Program-made: the position numbers and the translations under genes
Part shown: positions 1 to 6,077 of the stretch, piece after piece
How the letters are laid out: each line of letters opens with the position of its first letter
How positions within the stretch are numbered: the first letter of the stretch is position 1
From: an uncultured Actinomycetes bacterium
GTDB lineage: Bacteria; Actinomycetota; Thermoleophilia; Solirubrobacterales; 70-9
DNA: 18,091 bases
Direction: 5' to 3'
NCBI GenBank assembly: GCA_946479725.1
Contig: CAMLHB010000033.1
Coordinates: forward strand, 1 to 18,091
Notes under the pieces: generated by a model
What the model was told of the DNA's origin: nothing
Database searches by the model: none
Seen by the model: only the letters and a program-made list of their open reading frames with translations

Positions 1-101
1 CCTTTATTGACTGCGCCAGGCCATCCAATCTTACTCAGGAACTTCTGATCATCAAGATCCCCGGTCGCCGCACGGCAAACCCGGGGTCGCCGCCGAGCAG
101 C

Positions 102-107
102 TAAGTT
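102..107 (+). promoter_or_regulatory. Candidate -10 box for a leaderless phosphoesterase transcript
   Basis: TAAGTT fits the actinobacterial TANNNT -10 pattern and ends 7 nt before the GTG start at 115, so transcription would begin at or next to the start codon. No convincing -35 is visible. The only purine-rich stretch (GAGG at 108-111) is too close to the GTG to be a good ribosome binding site, which favours leaderless translation. Nothing else is seen in bases 1-105 apart from a weak GC-rich inverted repeat near 58-97. Confidence 0.4.
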
Positions 108-114
108 GAGGCCC

Positions 115-711
115 GTGAAGATCCTCGCCTTCTCCGACCTCCACTGCGACCTCGAGCAGGCGGCGCGGCTGGTCGAGATGTCGGCCGAGGCCGACGTCGT
201 GATCGGGGCGGGCGACTTCGCCTCGGTACACGAGGGGCTGCCCGAGACGATCTGCGCGCTGGCGGCGATGAGGACGCCGACGGTCCTCGTGCCCGGCAAC
301 AACGAGACCGTCGACGCGCTGCGCGCGGCGGTTGACGGTTGGGACTCGGCCACCATCCTCCACGGCGAGGGGACGACGATCGACGGGACCGAGTTCTTCG
401 GCCTCGGCGCCGGCATTCCCGTCACGCCCTGGAACTGGAGCTTCGACCTCGACGACGAGGCGGCCACCGAGATGCTCGCCCCCTGCCCCGAGGGCGCGGT
501 CCTCGTCCTCCACTCCCCGCCCAAGGACCACTGCGACTCCGCCGGCGGCAGCGGCAACTTCGGCAGCCCCGCCCTGCTGCGGGTGATCGAAGAGAAGCGC
601 CCCCGCCTCGCCGTCTGCGGCCACATCCACGAGTCCTGGGGCTGCGAGAGCACGATCGGCGAGACCCCGGTCCGCAACCTCGGCCCCAAAGGCACCTGGC
701 TGGAGATCTAG
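115..711 (+). CDS. Calcineurin-like metallophosphoesterase
   Basis: A 198-residue cytosolic phosphoesterase of the calcineurin-like superfamily, which hydrolyses phosphomono- or diesters at a two-metal centre. The metal-ligand motifs appear in order: DLH (D8, H10), GD (D34), GNNE (61-64, in place of the usual GNH[DE]), a lone His in VLHSPP (H133), and GHIH (H170, H172). The substrate cannot be told from sequence. A TTG at 106 is also in frame, but the GTG at 115 starts the protein directly at the first beta strand and lies just after a -10-like box. Its TAG stop overlaps the GTG of the cupin gene by one base (TAGTG), so the two are probably one transcript and translationally coupled. The family assignment is firm and the biological role is unknown. 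Confidence 0.88.
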   Translation: MKILAFSDLHCDLEQAARLVEMSAEADVVIGAGDFASVHEGLPETICALAAMRTPTVLVPGNNETVDALRAAVDGWDSATILHGEGTTIDGTEFFGLGAGIPVTPWNWSFDLDDEAATEMLAPCPEGAVLVLHSPPKDHCDSAGGSGNFGSPALLRVIEEKRPRLAVCGHIHESWGCESTIGETPVRNLGPKGTWLEI

Positions 712-1151
712 TGGCTTACCGGTTGCTTCGTAGCGCCGACGCTTTCTGGCGGCGGTCGAACCAGATGAAGACGCCGAACACGGATCTCGGCGGGCAGCTC
801 GGGGCGACGCAGCTGGGGGCGCGGATGTGGCGGTTGGAGCCTGGGAAAGCCTCGACGAGGCACCGGCACTTCACCCAGGAGGAGATGTACGTGCTGCTGG
901 AGGGAGAGGGGCGGGTGCGGATCGGCGACGAGGTGCTGACGCTGGCGCCGCTCGACGCCCTCCTGGTCGAGCCCGCCAGCGACCGCCAGCTCTTCAACGA
1001 CACCGAGGCCGACCAACTTTGGCTCGTCGTCGGCGCGCCGCGAGAAGGGATCACCAGCACGCTGGAGATGAGCGAGGAGCAGCTCCGGCACATGTACCCC
1101 GAAGGCCCGAAGGCGCTGCCGCCCGAGCTCGGCGGCGGCCAGGCCGACTGA
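711..1151 (+). CDS. Small cupin-domain protein
   Basis: A 146-residue single-domain cupin. The first cupin motif is clear near residues 49-64 (HRH, then E-E-M-Y-V-L-L-E-G), providing the two His and the Glu that bind a metal in this fold. The second motif is degraded: the expected His before the LFN triplet is a Gln (DRQLFN), so metal binding may be altered. Such proteins range from small isomerases and dioxygenases to sugar- or ligand-sensing proteins, and no reaction can be assigned. The GTG start overlaps the preceding stop by one base, with GGAG 6-7 nt upstream inside the previous gene, implying translational coupling. The frame is open further upstream, but that would overlap the phosphoesterase entirely and is rejected. 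Transcription probably ends in the palindrome at 1157-1203. Confidence 0.85.
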   Translation: MAYRLLRSADAFWRRSNQMKTPNTDLGGQLGATQLGARMWRLEPGKASTRHRHFTQEEMYVLLEGEGRVRIGDEVLTLAPLDALLVEPASDRQLFNDTEADQLWLVVGAPREGITSTLEMSEEQLRHMYPEGPKALPPELGGGQAD

Positions 1152-1156
1152 CCCCG

Positions 1157-1203
1157 AACTGCATCAACTTCGCTACCCACTGGGTAGTCAAGTTGATGCA
1201 GTT
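1157..1203. terminator. 47-nt near-perfect palindrome between convergent genes
   Basis: The 14-base arms AACTGCATCAACTT and AAGTTGATGCAGTT are perfectly complementary. They enclose a two-base imperfection (one mismatch, one possible G-U pair) and then the 7-base arms CTACCCA and TGGGTAG around a single central base. It starts 6 nt after the cupin stop and runs into the stop codon of the convergent E2 gene, the expected position of a bidirectional terminator. There is no clear T-tract on either strand, so a role as a protein-binding palindrome or cruciform is also possible. Confidence 0.6.
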
Positions 1204-2516
1204 CAGAGGGCGAGCGACACCGGCTGCTCGAGCAGCTGCTTGACGCGGTCGAGGAACTCGGCGCCCTCGGCGCCGTAGAGGATGCGGTGGTCGCAGGAGA
1301 GGGTGGCCTTCATCAGCTGCGCCGGGACGATCTCGCCGTCGCGAACCGCCGGGACCTCGCGGATCGCGCCGACGGCGAGGATCGCCGCCTGGCCCATGTT
1401 GATCACCGCGTCGAACTCGTCGATCTCGTACATCCCCAGGTTGGAGACGGTGAAGGTGCCGCCCGAGAGCTCCGGCGGCGTCACCGAGCCGTCGCGGACT
1501 TTGGCGGCGACGGCGCGGGTGTCGGCGGCGATCTGGCGCAGGCCCTTCTTGTCGGCATCGAAGATCGTCGGCACGACGAGCGCTTCCTCGGCGGCGACGG
1601 CGACGCCGACGTTGACCCGCGAGTAGAGCTCGAAGCGGCCGTCGCGGTAGGCGCCGTTGGCTTTCGGGAACTCCCGCAGGGCGATCGCGCAGGCCTTGAC
1701 GATCATGTCGTTGAAGGAGGGAACGATGTCCCCCTCCCCGGCGGCGGCTTTGAAGCCGGCCCGCGCCTCGACCGCCTTCCCCATATCCACCTCGATCGTC
1801 AGGTAGAAGTGCGGGGCGGTCGCCTTCGACTCCGCCATCCGCCGCGCAATCGTCTGCTGCAATTTGTTGAGGTCCCGCGTCTGGGTCTCCCCTTTGGCGG
1901 TCCCTCCCGCGGCGGGGGTGGCGGCACCTGCCCCCTCGGGCCGGGTAGAGGGGGCAGGAGCCGCTGAGCTCGGAGCCTCAGCCTCCTCCACGTCATGCTT
2001 GATGATCCGCCCGCCCGGCCCGGAGCCATGAAGCTCTTTCAGGTCAAGCCCCTTGTCCTCAGCCAATCGCCGAGCCAGCGGCGAAGCTTTAACTCTCTCC
2101 CCGTCTCCATCGCCACCTCCGTCGGCAGCAACCTCGCTCGGTCCCCCGCCGTCTGCTTTCCCGGTTCCTCCAGTGGGTGACGTCGCAGGGGGAACCGCCC
2201 CTGAGGAAGCTTTGGCTACCGGAAGGGGTGGTGGGTCCCCTGCGGCGGCAGGACCCGCTGGCCTACCGCTTGGTCCCTCGCCGTTCTCACCAATCCGCGC
2301 AATCGGCGAGCCGATCGGAAGCGTCTCCCCCTCCTGCGCCAGGATCTCCTGCAGCGTCCCCGCCACGTCCGCTTCGTAGGCCATGTTCGCCTTGTCGGTC
2401 TCGATTTCGACCAGCTCGTCACCGACCGCGATCTCGTCGCCGACCTGCTTCAGCCAGGTGAGGATCGTCCCCTCCTCCATCGAGTCGGAGAGGCGGGGCA
2501 TCACCACCTCACTCAC
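1203..2516 (-). CDS. Dihydrolipoamide acyltransferase, E2 of a 2-oxoacid dehydrogenase complex
   Basis: A 437-residue E2 core subunit that transfers an acyl group from lipoamide to CoA. Domains: N-terminal lipoyl domain (1-78, lipoyl Lys K42 in IETDKAN); Gly/Pro/Ala-rich linker (80-140); E1/E3-binding domain (142-178); second flexible linker (180-213); catalytic acyltransferase domain (214-437). The catalytic His is H410 in SCDHRILYGAEGA; the usual Asp before Gly in the DHRxxDG motif is Tyr, as in the DHRxxYG form known from cyanobacterial and chloroplast E2s. The start GTG at 2516 has GGAG upstream. No E1 alpha, E1 beta or E3 gene is adjacent, so it cannot be labelled pyruvate or branched-chain specific. 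It lies 45 nt downstream of the SGNH gene on the same strand. A 10-base inverted repeat (1928-1937 / 1948-1957) is embedded in the second linker region. Confidence 0.93.
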   Translation of the reverse strand: MSEVVMPRLSDSMEEGTILTWLKQVGDEIAVGDELVEIETDKANMAYEADVAGTLQEILAQEGETLPIGSPIARIGENGEGPSGRPAGPAAAGDPPPLPVAKASSGAVPPATSPTGGTGKADGGGPSEVAADGGGDGDGERVKASPLARRLAEDKGLDLKELHGSGPGGRIIKHDVEEAEAPSSAAPAPSTRPEGAGAATPAAGGTAKGETQTRDLNKLQQTIARRMAESKATAPHFYLTIEVDMGKAVEARAGFKAAAGEGDIVPSFNDMIVKACAIALREFPKANGAYRDGRFELYSRVNVGVAVAAEEALVVPTIFDADKKGLRQIAADTRAVAAKVRDGSVTPPELSGGTFTVSNLGMYEIDEFDAVINMGQAAILAVGAIREVPAVRDGEIVPAQLMKATLSCDHRILYGAEGAEFLDRVKQLLEQPVSLAL

Positions 2517-2561
2517 GGGGCAGCTCCATGCCTACAGATTGACACCTCCGCCACCCGGCGC

Positions 2562-3353
2562 TCACCGGCCCGCGAGCAGGGCGCCGGCGAGAAGCGAGGC
2601 GGCGGCCTGGCGCAGGACGTCGGCGCGGATCTGCTCCATCACCGCCGCTTCCCGGGCCTGCAGCTTGCCCACGGTCGCGATCGGTTCGACGTCGGTGCGC
2701 GGTTCGGCTGGCGCGCTGGCGACCGCGTCACCGTAGGCGAGGCAGCCCTGCACCCCTTGCGCAATCAGCTGGGCGCGGTAGTCGGCGCCTTCTTCGATCG
2801 GGTGCAGGTTGTCGGCCTGCATCAGCTCGGGGTGGGCGAACACCGCCCCCTGCCAGTCGGGCACCTGCGTCCCCGGCCGCGAGGCGGCGAATTCGGCGAC
2901 GACCCGGTTCTTGCCGCTGTCGTCGACGCCCCCCGGATGAAGGCCGTGGATGGTCGGCACGACCATGCAGCGGTCGCCCACGGTTTCGGCGACCTTGGCG
3001 AGGTTGCCGGCGAGGATCTCGGGATAGGAGGGGTTGTCGTTGGTGCCGGCGTCGAAGACGATCACGTCGTCGGAGGGTTCGTAGCTTTCCTGGAAGAGGT
3101 CGAAGATCTGGTAGCTGTTGTAACCGCCGACCGCGTTGACGGTCAGTTCGACCCCCGGCAGGTATCGGCCGAGGTAGGGAGAGGTCAGTTCCTCGAGGCT
3201 GTCCCCGACGACCAGCACGTGCGGGCGCGCCTGCGCCGCCGGCGCAGACAGGCAGAGTAGTAGCGCCACAAGCGCTGTCGTCGCGAAGCCGCCGATCCAC
3301 CGCACGCAGAGCTTTTTACACGACGCAGTCCTCCTAAACTGCGCGCGTGCCAC
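2562..3353 (-). CDS. Secreted SGNH/GDSL-type hydrolase
   Basis: Up to 263 residues. After a basic N-terminus comes a hydrophobic signal segment (about residues 19-41, ending APAAQA), so the protein is exported. The SGNH blocks are recognisable: GDSLEE (nucleophile Ser S52), a block II Gly in NAVGG, GTND (block III, N105) and DNLHP (block V, D181 and H184). The family includes esterases, lipases and polysaccharide O-acyl(de)acetylases; the substrate is unknown. The C-terminal 20 residues are hydrophobic and Ala/Leu-rich. Start choice is uncertain. The GTG at 3353 overlaps the start of the divergent lipoprotein gene, whereas an in-frame GTG at 3305 would begin right at the signal peptide. A perfect AGGAGG lies between them but points at an out-of-frame GTG that is followed at once by TAA. 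Confidence 0.82.
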   Translation of the reverse strand: MARAQFRRTASCKKLCVRWIGGFATTALVALLLCLSAPAAQARPHVLVVGDSLEELTSPYLGRYLPGVELTVNAVGGYNSYQIFDLFQESYEPSDDVIVFDAGTNDNPSYPEILAGNLAKVAETVGDRCMVVPTIHGLHPGGVDDSGKNRVVAEFAASRPGTQVPDWQGAVFAHPELMQADNLHPIEEGADYRAQLIAQGVQGCLAYGDAVASAPAEPRTDVEPIATVGKLQAREAAVMEQIRADVLRQAAASLLAGALLAGR

Positions 3354-3913
3354 CCGCCGCTCGTTTCCCCCTCGTCGGCTGCGCGCTGCTGGCGGCCCTC
3401 CTGCTCGCCGGCTGTGGTGGCGGCAGCTCGGACTCGGCCTCGACCAACACCCCCACCATCACCAGCCGCGAAGGTCGTTTCCACGATTTGAGCCCCCAGA
3501 GGGGCCAAAAGTCTGGAAACGACGCTGGGTCGTCCGCAAAGAGCGGTCGGGACGTGCCCGCCGGCGACCTCTGCCAGAGTCAGCTCGGGGGCTTCGTCGG
3601 CTCGATGGACGGGCTGCGGCGGCGGCTCGCGGTCGGCGTCACCTACGACCAGTACGTGGCCGAGGTGCGGGGGATCCGCTCCATCTACGGGAAGATCCCG
3701 ACCGACCGGGTGCAGATCGACTGCCTCACGGCCGTCGCCACCCCTGGGGAGAAGGCCTTCAACCGCTACATCGAGGCGGCCAACGACTGGGGCGAATGCG
3801 TCTCCGAACTCGGCTGCGGCTCGGCCGAAGTCGAACCGGTGCTGCAACGGCGCTGGCGGATCGCCTCGCACCTTCTCACCGAAGCGAAATCTGGGCTCGA
3901 CTCCGCCAGTTGA
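3347..3913 (+). CDS. Predicted lipoprotein of unknown function
   Basis: A 188-residue protein beginning with a lipoprotein signal: hydrophobic stretch at residues 8-22 and lipobox LLAGC (Cys 23), followed by a Gly/Ser-rich tether. It should be lipidated and anchored outside the cytoplasmic membrane. The mature domain (about 70-188) contains four Cys residues (C75, C126, C152, C158) that could form disulfides. I do not recognise the domain. The GTG start has no Shine-Dalgarno sequence, and the neighbouring SGNH gene diverges from the same spot, so a shared regulatory region would have to lie inside one of the two coding starts. Residues about 43-60 are encoded by an inverted-repeat segment (3474-3523) that looks inserted into the tether. 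Confidence 0.7.
   Translation: MPPAARFPLVGCALLAALLLAGCGGGSSDSASTNTPTITSREGRFHDLSPQRGQKSGNDAGSSAKSGRDVPAGDLCQSQLGGFVGSMDGLRRRLAVGVTYDQYVAEVRGIRSIYGKIPTDRVQIDCLTAVATPGEKAFNRYIEAANDWGECVSELGCGSAEVEPVLQRRWRIASHLLTEAKSGLDSAS
3474..3523. repeat. Inverted repeat inside the lipoprotein gene
   Basis: The perfect 10-base arms GTCGTTTCCA (3474-3483) and TGGAAACGAC (3514-3523) flank a 30-base centre that is itself partly self-complementary (GAGCCCC against GGGGCC). It falls in the low-complexity tether after the lipobox, where an insertion would be tolerated. It could be a small palindromic mobile element or repeat unit that stays in frame, or simply an mRNA hairpin. No second copy is visible in the window. 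Confidence 0.45.
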
Positions 3914-3976
3914 TTCACCTGTTCTCTTTCGTCGGATAAGAACGGAAAGGAACGGACGAAGGAAGCGGGCGAACTG

Positions 3977-4012
3977 AAAAGTGCGAGAGCCGCCCCGAAG
4001 GACGGCTCTCGC
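3977..4012 (-). terminator. Rho-independent terminator of a minus-strand transcript
   Basis: On the minus strand a 13-base-pair stem (one G-U pair) forms between the arm GCGAGAGCCGTCC and the arm GGGCGGCTCTCGC, closed by a TTCG tetraloop, and is followed by ACTTTTCAG. The stable UUCG loop and the T run occur only in this orientation. On the plus strand the loop is CGAA and no T-tract follows, so it is better read as ending a transcript that comes from about 4200 than one from the lipoprotein gene. Confidence 0.7.
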
Positions 4013-4126
4013 CTGGTGCAAAGGAACGGACGCGGGAACTGCAACCGAGCGGGACAAGACCCGGCTCCCAAACGTGCCGCCGGTGCCCGGGGTGGATTCC
4101 GCCGGGCGCCCAAACCAGTGCGGCGC

Positions 4127-4171
4127 CTAGCGGCCCTGCACCTCCAGAGTCCCATCAAGCATGTGATTCAA
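4127..4171 (-). CDS. Possible 14-codon leader-type ORF
   Basis: A TTG-initiated ORF encoding MNHMLDGTLEVQGR then TAG; an internal ATG at 4162 would give 11 codons. It is far below normal gene length. It is listed because it starts 10 nt after AGGAGG inside a 16-base match to the 16S rRNA 3' end, and because a strong terminator closes the same strand 115 nt further on. I do not recognise the peptide. It may matter as a translated regulatory element rather than for its product. The alternative is that the element binds ribosomes without making a peptide. Confidence 0.35.
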   Translation of the reverse strand: MNHMLDGTLEVQGR

Positions 4172-4175
4172 GTTA

Positions 4176-4191
4176 GGACCACCTCCTTTCT
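4176..4191 (-). promoter_or_regulatory. 16-nt extended Shine-Dalgarno element
   Basis: On the minus strand AGAAAGGAGGTGGTCC can pair over all 16 positions, one of them G-U, with the conserved 3' end of bacterial 16S rRNA (GGATCACCTCCTTTCT in DNA letters). Ordinary ribosome binding sites use 4-8 of these bases. It lies directly upstream of the 14-codon ORF. Confidence 0.6.
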
Positions 4192-4277
4192 CTGGTCTCA
4201 GAAGTGAAGCAAACCCGGACGTCGGCCTCTACACAGCGGACATTGCGCCCGGGTGACCTCTCCTCCAAGATGGGCCG

Positions 4278-5576
4278 ATGGAGGGCAGCGGGTCGACGAT
4301 CGTCTTCTTCCCCGAGGGGGCGTTCGGGCCGACCAACAACTGCGTCGGCATCGGCGCGGTGCTGCAGCGGCGCGGGCACCGGGTCGTCTTCATCGTCGAG
4401 GATTCCTTCGCCGGCACGCTCGAGGCGCAGGGGTTCGAGGAGCGGCTGATGCGGCTGACGCCGCCGCCGGAGACCGAGGAAGCGCCAGGCCAGTTCTGGA
4501 AGGACTTCATCCGCGACACCGCCCCGGTCTTCCGCAAATCCACGACCGAGCAACTGAGCGAGTTCATCGCCCCCACCTTCGAGGCCCTGGTCGACGGCGC
4601 CCGCTACGTCGACGAGCGGCTGCGCGAGATCATCGACGAGCTGCAGCCCGACCTCGTCGTCGAGGACAACGTCGTCAGCTTCCCGGCGCTGCTCGCGAGC
4701 GGCCGGCCCTGGGCGCGGATCGCCTCCTGCAACCCGGCCGAGATCAAGGATCCCGAGGTGCCGCCGGTCTTCTCCGGCTTCCCCAGCGCCGATCACAGCG
4801 GCTGGGAGGAGTTCCGCGCCGCATACCGCGAGGACCACCGCGAGCTGCACGCCTCCTTCAGCGAGTTCTGCGTCGAACGCGGGGCGCCGCCGCTCCCGCC
4901 CGACGATTTCATCCACGAGAGCGCGTGGCTGAACCTCTACCTCTATCCCGACGTGGTCGATTATCCCCGCGCCCGCCCGCTCGACCCGACCTGGCACAAC
5001 CTGCAGTCGAGCGTGCGCTCGACCGACCCGGCCTGGGAGCTGCCGCCGGCGCTGGCCGAGCGCGAGGGGCCGCTGGTCTACCTCAGCCTCGGCTCGCTCG
5101 GCTCGGCCGACGTCGAGCTGATGCGGAAGCTGGTCGCCGAGCTGGCCGAGGCGCCCTACCGGATCGTCGTCTCCAAGGGGCCCCAGCACGCCGAGTTCGA
5201 GCTCGCCGAGAACATGGTCGGGGAGGAGTTCCTGCCGCAGACCGAAGTCCTGCCCAAGGTCGACCTGGTGATCACCCACGGCGGCAACAACACCGTCACC
5301 GAGTCGCTGCACTTCGGCAAGCCGATGGTGGTCCTGCCGATCTTCTGGGACCAGCACGACAACGCCCAGCGCATAGCCGAGACCGGCTTCGGCGCCCGCC
5401 TCGACACCTACCGCCACAGCGGCGAGGAGCTGACCGGCGCGATCGACCGCCTGCTCGCGGATGAGGGATTGCGCACCCGCCTCGTTGCCATCTCGCAGCG
5501 CTTGCAGGCCGCCCGCGGGACCGAGCGGGCCGCCGACCTGATCGAGGCGACCGTGCGCGCGACCGGCGCCGGCTAG
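4278..5576 (+). CDS. GT1-family glycosyltransferase (MGT/UGT-like)
   Basis: A 432-residue GT-B-fold glycosyltransferase expected to move a sugar from a nucleotide donor to a small lipophilic or natural-product acceptor. The donor-binding half is clear: VYLSLGS (267-273), then the signature region at 326-362 with LPKVDLVITHGGNN, TES, GKPMVVLP and DQHDNA. The N-terminal half is the acceptor domain, starting with a Rossmann strand and RRGHRV (31-36). Where most GT1 enzymes carry the catalytic His (GHxxP), this protein has a GPTNNCVG segment, so the usual base is not evident. There is no signal or membrane segment. The ATG at 4278 is preferred because it sits directly before the first strand; its ribosome site is weak. 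Its TAG stop shares a CTAG with the stop of the minus-strand DedA remnant. Confidence 0.88.
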   Translation: MEGSGSTIVFFPEGAFGPTNNCVGIGAVLQRRGHRVVFIVEDSFAGTLEAQGFEERLMRLTPPPETEEAPGQFWKDFIRDTAPVFRKSTTEQLSEFIAPTFEALVDGARYVDERLREIIDELQPDLVVEDNVVSFPALLASGRPWARIASCNPAEIKDPEVPPVFSGFPSADHSGWEEFRAAYREDHRELHASFSEFCVERGAPPLPPDDFIHESAWLNLYLYPDVVDYPRARPLDPTWHNLQSSVRSTDPAWELPPALAEREGPLVYLSLGSLGSADVELMRKLVAELAEAPYRIVVSKGPQHAEFELAENMVGEEFLPQTEVLPKVDLVITHGGNNTVTESLHFGKPMVVLPIFWDQHDNAQRIAETGFGARLDTYRHSGEELTGAIDRLLADEGLRTRLVAISQRLQAARGTERAADLIEATVRATGAG

Positions 5577-5749
5577 GTCTCCAAGGCGGCCAGCTCTTCC
5601 TGTCCCTTTTCGCCACTGAAGAGACGGCCCGCTATCGGGTCGCCGATCCGGCGTCCGAGCAGGTAGCAGAGGCTGTCGCCGAGGAAGGCGCCGAAGGCGA
5701 CCGCGGGGACGATCAGCCAGATCTCCAGGTCCCCCTGCGCTGCCAGCAC
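5573..5749 (-). pseudogene. Truncated DedA-family membrane protein remnant
   Basis: The reading frame encodes about 58 residues resembling the early part of DedA/SNARE-associated membrane proteins: LAAQGDLEIW, a hydrophobic stretch, GAFLGDSLCYLLGRRIG, then GRLFSGEKGQ. Full-length DedA proteins are near 200 residues, with an N-terminal membrane hairpin before this segment and most of the protein after it. Here translation stops right after the GEKGQ region, and no DedA-like sequence is seen upstream, where the frame runs open to 5845 but overlaps the start of the next gene. It is therefore a fragment, probably non-functional, left by a deletion on both sides. The GTG at 5749 is the best internal start if it is translated at all. 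Confidence 0.65.
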
Positions 5750-5801
5750 GGAAGCGGATCGGGTTGGTTTACCAATTGTCAGGCGAGGTAAAGAAGAAGC
5801 T

Positions 5802-6077
5802 ATGTCAACTGGATTGATCATCGCCATAGTCGTCGTCGTACTCATCCTCCTGGTGCTTGCCGCGATGGCGGCGCGCCGGCGGCGCGCCCAGCGCGAACTG
5901 GAACGCGAGCGCCTCAGCGAACAGGCGGGCGGCCACCGCCACGAAGCCGACCTGCACGCCAGCAGAGCGCAGGAGCACGAGGAGGAGGCGCAGGAAGCCG
6001 TCGAGCGCGCCGAGCGCGAGCGTCAGCTCTCCCAGCGCCACGGAGAGAAAGCCGACGACCTCGAGCAGAAGCTCTAG
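5802..6077 (+). CDS. Small membrane-anchored coiled-coil protein
   Basis: A 91-residue protein with one strong N-terminal transmembrane helix (about 4-24, nearly all Ile/Val/Leu/Ala), then the basic cluster RRRR, which by the positive-inside rule places the rest in the cytoplasm. Residues 30-91 are almost entirely Glu, Arg, Gln, Ala and His with heptad-like spacing, so a long coiled coil is expected. No enzymatic motif is present. Proteins of this shape usually act as structural or stress-related membrane scaffolds; no specific family is claimed. ATG at 5802 with only a weak AAGAAG upstream. The stop shares CTAG (6074-6077) with the stop of the convergent LuxR-type regulator. Confidence 0.7.
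   Translation: MSTGLIIAIVVVVLILLVLAAMAARRRRAQRELERERLSEQAGGHRHEADLHASRAQEHEEEAQEAVERAERERQLSQRHGEKADDLEQKL

Larger units (their letters stand above)
3914..4277. other. 364-bp stretch without a large gene; contents are mostly on the minus strand
   Basis: Between the lipoprotein stop and the glycosyltransferase start there is no long credible ORF on either strand. The stretch holds, in minus-strand order, a 16-base Shine-Dalgarno-like element (4191-4176), a 14-codon ORF (4171-4127), about 115 bases of GC-rich sequence with small inverted repeats, and a strong hairpin with a T-tract (4012-3977). A 13-base direct repeat, AAAGGAACGGACG, occurs at 3946-3958 and 4020-4032, on either side of the hairpin. 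Read together it looks like a short independent minus-strand transcript. Confidence 0.5.

Noticed and set aside
52..630. 192-codon minus-strand ORF opposite the phosphoesterase
   Set aside because: The phosphoesterase frame carries all metal-binding motifs; the antisense frame is the usual high-GC shadow (Gly/Ala/Arg/Val-rich).
2539..2544. Perfect TTGACA -35 hexamer on the plus strand
   Set aside because: No suitable -10 or plus-strand gene follows; it lies antisense to the SGNH/E2 genes.
3766..4158. 130-codon minus-strand ORF
   Set aside because: Arg/Ala/Pro-rich shadow frame running through the terminator hairpin and into the lipoprotein gene; no domain or ribosome site in register.
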